A stretch of 64,000 nt of DNA from Streptomyces spinosisporus (lineage in GTDB: Bacteria; Actinomycetota; Actinomycetes; Streptomycetales; Streptomycetaceae), in contig NZ_JALDAX010000003.1 in the NCBI RefSeq assembly GCF_022698145.1, positions 248,001 through 312,000 on the forward strand, read 5' to 3'. The notes below the pieces were generated by a model. It did not search any database. It had not been told where the DNA came from and saw only the letters and a program-made list of their open reading frames with translations. Below, piece by piece: positions 60,492 through 64,000 of the stretch (within the stretch, counting starts at the first letter, position 1; every line of letters starts with the position of its first letter). The position numbers and the translations under genes are program-made.

Positions 60492-61369
60492 TGCCGGTGC
60501 TGGTGGCGAGCGACCTCGACCGTACGCTCATCTACTCCGCGGCCGCCCTCGCGCTGACCATGCCCGACGCCCGGGCGCCCCGGCTGCTGTGTGTCGAGGT
60601 GCACGAGAGCAGACCACTGTCCTTCATGACCGAGACCGCGGCCGGGCTGCTGACCGAACTCGGCGACGCGGCCGTGTTCGTGCCGACGACGACCCGGACC
60701 CGTACGCAATATCAGCGCATCAACCTGCCGGGCCCGCCGCCGAAGTACGCGATCTGCGCCAACGGCGGCCATCTGATGGTGGACGGCGTCTCCGACCTGG
60801 ACTGGCACACGCAGGTGACGGCGCGTCTCGCCGAGCAGTGCGCGCCGCTGGACGAGGTGCGGGACCATCTGCTCGCGACGGCGGATCCGGCCTGGGTGCG
60901 CAAGCACCGGGTCGCCGAGGACCTCTTCGCCTACCTCGTCGTCGAACGCGAACTGCTGCCCGAGGACTGGGTGAAGGAGCTCGCGGTGTGGGCGGAGAAC
61001 CGCGGCTGGACGGTCTCGCTGCAGGGCCGCAAGATCTACGCCGTCCCCAAGCCGCTCACCAAGAGCGCGGCCATGAGGGAGGTCGCCCACCGCACCGGCG
61101 CCGACCTGACCCTGGCCGCGGGCGACTCCCTCCTGGACGCCGACCTCCTCCTCGCCGCCGACCGAGGCTGGCGCCCCGGCCACGGCGAACTGGCGGACGA
61201 CGACTGGACGGCCCCGGCCATCACGGCCCTACCCGAACGAGGGGTGCTGGCAGGAGAACAAATCCTCCGGGAACTTTTGAAGGAGGCGCGTATTCAAGCC
61301 CCTCAGGGGCGCGGGGAACTGCGCGACCAGCCACAACCCACCCGCACCCGACAACGCACCCGCCCCTAG
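60491..61369 (+). CDS. HAD-superfamily hydrolase of the Ter biosynthetic module
   Basis: A 292-residue protein with HAD motif I ASDLDRTLIYS, motif II TTTRT, a Lys in PLTKSAAM and motif IV AAGDSLLDADLL. A cap with a YAICANGGHLMV segment follows the Cof-type pattern. It would dephosphorylate the product of the PRTase step. The last 22 residues (QAPQGRGELRDQPQPTRTRQ...) come from a dispersed repeat and differ in character from the rest, so the original stop was probably upstream. ATG overlaps the preceding TGA by one base. Its stop overlaps the convergent zinc-ribbon gene. Confidence 0.87.
   Translation: MPVLVASDLDRTLIYSAAALALTMPDARAPRLLCVEVHESRPLSFMTETAAGLLTELGDAAVFVPTTTRTRTQYQRINLPGPPPKYAICANGGHLMVDGVSDLDWHTQVTARLAEQCAPLDEVRDHLLATADPAWVRKHRVAEDLFAYLVVERELLPEDWVKELAVWAENRGWTVSLQGRKIYAVPKPLTKSAAMREVAHRTGADLTLAAGDSLLDADLLLAADRGWRPGHGELADDDWTAPAITALPERGVLAGEQILRELLKEARIQAPQGRGELRDQPQPTRTRQRTRP
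61304..61350. repeat. dispersed Streptomyces repeat, copy 2 (3' end of the HAD gene)
   Basis: CAGGGGCGCGGGGAACTGCG, CGACCAGCCAC, ACCCGCACCCG: nearly identical to copy 1 over about 47 bp, in the same orientation but in a different reading frame. Confidence 0.8.
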
Positions 61370-61581
61370 CCGCAGCACCCCCCACCACAACAACCGCCCC
61401 CGCCCCCGCCCTGCGGAGCCGCGGGGGCGGACGACGTCCCGCCAACAGCCACCGTCGACAGCAGCTTCACCGTGTCCGCATGCCCCGCAGGGCACTCGGC
61501 CGGGTCGGAGGACTGAGCCATCGGCCGGCTGACTTCAAACGTGTCGCCGCAGCTCCGGCAGCGGTACTCATATCGAGGCAT
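61366..61581 (-). CDS. FmdB-type zinc-ribbon protein with CC-rich tail
   Basis: A 71-residue protein. PRYEYRCRSCGDTFEV with a later ECPAGH forms the FmdB/regulatory zinc ribbon. The C-terminus is GGGGGGCCGGGCCG, two Cys pairs on a Gly linker, which looks like an extra metal or thiol site. No Shine-Dalgarno; TAATCT six bases before the ATG suggests a leaderless message. Role unknown; it lies beside the Ter biosynthetic genes. Confidence 0.88.
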   Translation of the reverse strand: MPRYEYRCRSCGDTFEVSRPMAQSSDPAECPAGHADTVKLLSTVAVGGTSSAPAAPQGGGGGGCCGGGCCG

Positions 61582-61680
61582 GCGCTCAGATTAACGGCCC
61601 CTCCGGCGCGGCGACCGGCACCGGGAGCACAGGGCGGTCTACACAAGGCCGATGAACCCCGCCGCTGCAAGGAGCCCCCA

Positions 61681-62829
61681 GTGAGACGCACCGCCCTGGC
61701 CGCCCTGTCCCTCTCCACCGCGCTGCTCCCGCTGTCCACCGCGAACTCGGCCCCCGCCAAGGGAACCCCCACCCCCGAAGTGACCGCAGCCACCGTCAAC
61801 GCCTTCGCCCGCGCAGCGAACACCCTGTTCACCGACCGCACGACAGCCCTCGTAGAAGATTCCCCGCCCGGCCGCACGGCATCGAAGACGACCGGCGCAC
61901 CCGGCGCAGTACGGCTCGCGGCCGCCGCGGCGAAGACCGAGGCCGCCGCCCTGGCATCCCTGCACGACACCCGCACCCGGCTGGCCGAGACCGGCGAGGC
62001 CTACACCGGCTCCGACACCGAGGTCACCGTCGACAGCGTCCAGGTGCGAGGGCGTACCGCCACCGCCCAGGTCACCGAGGACTCCACACTGACGTACGCG
62101 AAGATCCGCGGCGACGAGCCCGACACCACGGCCTTCGTCGCCCACCACGAACTCATCTTCGCCGCCGCCCCGGACGGCACCTGGCAGCTCACCGGTGAAC
62201 GCCTCACCGACCAGGGCCCCCGCCCCCTCAACGCGCCCGTCCAGATGGCCGCCCCGGCCGTCCCGGCCACGGCCCGCCCGAGCGACGTCATCGACGCCCC
62301 CAGAGCCGCGATCACCTACCCGGCCCCCACACGCGCCAAGAACCTCGGCACGGGCGCCAGGTACAAGTACGCGGCGATGGCGACGTACTCCGAGAAGCAC
62401 TGGAAGTACTACAACTCCGCCTACCGCCAGTACGGCGGCGACGGCGGGGACTGCACCAACTTCCTCAGCCAGGCCCTCTACGCCGGAGGGTGGAAGCAGG
62501 TCACCAAAGCCGGCTCGGAGTACGGGACTTGGTACTCCAAGGCGTCGGGCGAGTCCCTCACCTGGATCGGTGTGAACGAGTGGTCCTGGTTCACCCAGAC
62601 CGCCCGTCGGACGACACCACTGGCGAACGCCTACCAGATGGAGATCGGTGACGTGCTGCAGCTGGACTTCGACAAGAACGGGTCCAAGGAGCACTCGATG
62701 CTGACCACCTACCGCAGCGCGAGCGGCGTCCCGTATCTGACCTACCACAGCGCCGACACCTACCGGCGATCGCTGACCAGCCTGATCGCCGCGAACCCGA
62801 AGGCGGCCTACTACGCCTACCGCAGCTGA
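61681..62829 (+). CDS. secreted amidase-domain protein
   Basis: A 382-residue protein with a Sec signal (TALAALSLSTALLPLSTANSA). The N-terminal 200 residues resemble an Mce/NTF2-like regulatory part. The C-terminal domain (GGDGGDCTNFLSQALYAGGW with catalytic Cys; DFDKNGSKEHSMLTTYRS with His) matches the putative amidase/CHAP-like family. It may cut peptide or cell-wall amides outside the cell. GTG start with AAGGAG eight bases upstream. Confidence 0.87.
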   Translation: MRRTALAALSLSTALLPLSTANSAPAKGTPTPEVTAATVNAFARAANTLFTDRTTALVEDSPPGRTASKTTGAPGAVRLAAAAAKTEAAALASLHDTRTRLAETGEAYTGSDTEVTVDSVQVRGRTATAQVTEDSTLTYAKIRGDEPDTTAFVAHHELIFAAAPDGTWQLTGERLTDQGPRPLNAPVQMAAPAVPATARPSDVIDAPRAAITYPAPTRAKNLGTGARYKYAAMATYSEKHWKYYNSAYRQYGGDGGDCTNFLSQALYAGGWKQVTKAGSEYGTWYSKASGESLTWIGVNEWSWFTQTARRTTPLANAYQMEIGDVLQLDFDKNGSKEHSMLTTYRSASGVPYLTYHSADTYRRSLTSLIAANPKAAYYAYRS

Positions 62830-62851
62830 ACAGGCCTATGGAGGTGTGGGC

Positions 62852-64000
62852 TCAGTGCCCGCCCCCGCGCTCCTCCCGGATCTGCGCGACCACCCGCCCC
62901 ACGCTCTGCCGTACCGCGTCGGTCTCCGTCAGGAAGTGCCAGTAGTCGGGATGACGGCCCTCCAGCGAGCCGATCGCCCGCTCCAGACGGGCCACCGCCT
63001 CGTCCAGCGGACGTGCGTGCCGCGGGTCGGGGGTGGTCCGGCCCGTCATCGCCAGCCGCTGCCCGTCCCGGATCGCGAAACGCGTGCGGTCGATCTCCTG
63101 CTGCGGATCCTTCTGCACCGCGTTCAGCCGCTGCAGCCGGTCGCGGGCCGCCGACACGGACTCGTCGGTCGTGTTCAGCAGCGCCCGCACCGTCGACAGC
63201 AGCGCGGTCGCGTCCGGCCAGCGCTGGTCGTCCCGCGCGGCCTGGGCCTCCTTCAGCTTCTGCTCGGCCAGCCGTACGTTCTCCCCGGCCTGGTCCGGCA
63301 CATGCTGCAGATCCTGCCAGCACGCGGCGACGAACCGCCGCCGCAGCTCGCTCAGCACCGGCTCCACCTGCCCGGCGCGCGTCGTCAGCGCCTGCGCGCG
63401 GGTGCGCAGCGAGACGAGCCGGTGGTCGATCTCGGCGGCCCGCTCCGGCAGCCGCTCCGCCTCCGCGCGGACCGCCGCCGCCTCCCGTGCCACGCGCTCG
63501 GCCCGCTCCACGGTCTGCGGCACCCCGTGCTGGCCCGCGCCCTGGTTGAGCTTCGTCAGCTCCGGCGCGAGGGCGGCGAGCCGGGCGGCGAGATCGTCCG
63601 CCTTGAGCCCCGTCTCCCGTACGGCATCCAGGGCGTTCGACGCGGCCAGCAGCCCCTGCCGCGCCCGCTCGACCGCCGGAGCCAGCCGGGCGAGCTGGGT
63701 CTCCGCCTTGCCCAGGAGCGGCCCGAGCCCCTCACCGAAACGATCCAGCTCCCGCTTGACGTCCGTGAGCTCGTCCTTGGCCCGGGCGAGTTGCGTGCGC
63801 GCCTGGGCCGCGACCGAGGCCTCCAGGTCGTCCCGGTCGAGGTCATGGGCGTCGACGGCGTCGATGTAGCGATGGCTCGCCTCGTCGATACGGCGGCCCA
63901 GCGCCTCGAAGTCGGACACCGCGCGCCGGGCGGCCGGGGTGTCGTCGACCGCCATGATCGTCTCTATCGAGATCCGCAGATCGCGCTGCGCGGTGTCCAG
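62852..64000 (-). CDS. long coiled-coil protein (5' end outside window)
   Basis: At least 382 codons are open to the window edge. The visible Met near 63955 is preceded in frame by 15 more sense codons, so the true start is beyond the window. The sequence is almost all Ala/Leu/Arg/Glu heptads (for example QTVERAERVAREAAAVRAEAERLPERAAEID), with no catalytic motif and a single Cys. Similar Streptomyces proteins have an N-terminal TPM or similar domain, but that part is not visible. It converges on the amidase gene. Confidence 0.75.
   Translation of the reverse strand: MDTAQRDLRISIETIMAVDDTPAARRAVSDFEALGRRIDEASHRYIDAVDAHDLDRDDLEASVAAQARTQLARAKDELTDVKRELDRFGEGLGPLLGKAETQLARLAPAVERARQGLLAASNALDAVRETGLKADDLAARLAALAPELTKLNQGAGQHGVPQTVERAERVAREAAAVRAEAERLPERAAEIDHRLVSLRTRAQALTTRAGQVEPVLSELRRRFVAACWQDLQHVPDQAGENVRLAEQKLKEAQAARDDQRWPDATALLSTVRALLNTTDESVSAARDRLQRLNAVQKDPQQEIDRTRFAIRDGQRLAMTGRTTPDPRHARPLDEAVARLERAIGSLEGRHPDYWHFLTETDAVRQSVGRVVAQIREERGGGH

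Noticed and set aside
1..64000. Mobile elements, CRISPR arrays, toxin-antitoxin pairs and polyketide or peptide synthase clusters
   Set aside because: I looked for transposase, integrase, direct-repeat arrays, small paired genes and modular synthases on both strands and saw none; fab genes are primary fatty acid synthesis.

Overview
The window is high-GC DNA of a Streptomyces or a very close relative. Supporting signs are the G/C-saturated third codon positions, frequent GTG starts, twin-arginine and lipoprotein exports, the fasR-fabD-fabH-acpP-fabF cluster, homodimeric aceE next to a DUF3052 gene, a cluster of tellurium-resistance (Ter) family genes, and two copies of a GC-rich palindromic repeat that I recognise from many Streptomyces genomes. 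I see no rRNA, tRNA, CRISPR, transposase, integrase or plasmid/phage gene. This looks like chromosomal core with accessory catabolic genes.

Bases 1-8100 hold plant-polysaccharide hydrolases (a truncated GH51 arabinofuranosidase, a Tat-exported GH35 beta-galactosidase, a secreted GH43 arabinanase). Scattered among them are a cysteine-free Rrf2 regulator, a DUF4360 secreted protein, an I36 inhibitor and a DUF5937/ArsR-type regulator. Bases 8100-18310 are mostly one minus-strand sugar-uptake and catabolism cluster: an enolase-superfamily dehydratase, a Zn alcohol dehydrogenase, a U32-like TIM-barrel protein, a sugar ABC importer (lipoprotein, double ATPase, permease) and an exported aldose 1-epimerase. 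An aminotransferase follows, with a leader that folds on paper into a three-way junction hiding its ribosome-binding site. A similar inverted motif lies upstream of the dehydratase, of the U32-like gene and of the GH43 arabinanase, so these transcripts may share a repressor.

Bases 18610-33315 are a mixed region: a zinc-ribbon membrane protein, a MarR regulator with two operator palindromes beside an MDR oxidoreductase, Ohr, a class-C beta-lactamase-like hydrolase, an EI24 membrane protein, an exported C15-peptidase relative whose catalytic Cys is Ser, and a LysR gene whose 3' end is duplicated twice downstream. RidA, a TetR gene divergent from a GH3 glucosidase, a second aldose epimerase and an SGNH lipoprotein complete it. 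Bases 33573-39067 are DUF3145 and the fatty-acid synthase II cluster. Bases 39163-48250 hold pirin, a serine hydrolase, a MerR/aldo-keto reductase operon with a MerR-type 19-bp-spacer promoter, DUF4429/SHOCT, DUF1023, a TetR/DHA2 efflux pair, a small membrane protein and a potassium channel.

Bases 48249-64000 hold aceE, DUF3052, an AhpE-type peroxiredoxin and then a Ter stress module: two TerD proteins, a TerC-like DUF475 membrane protein, a TerA-like protein, a third TerD with a Tyr/Gly/Pro-rich tail, and a co-directional HpcH/HpaI lyase - phosphoribosyltransferase/TRSP/StiP fusion - HAD hydrolase set of the kind proposed to make a nucleoside-like metabolite. An FmdB-type zinc ribbon, a secreted amidase-like protein and a coiled-coil protein that runs off the window end complete it. 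The Ter biosynthetic set, the structured aminotransferase leader, the shared sugar-cluster operator and the in-frame repeat inside the phosphoribosyltransferase gene are the points most worth a second look.
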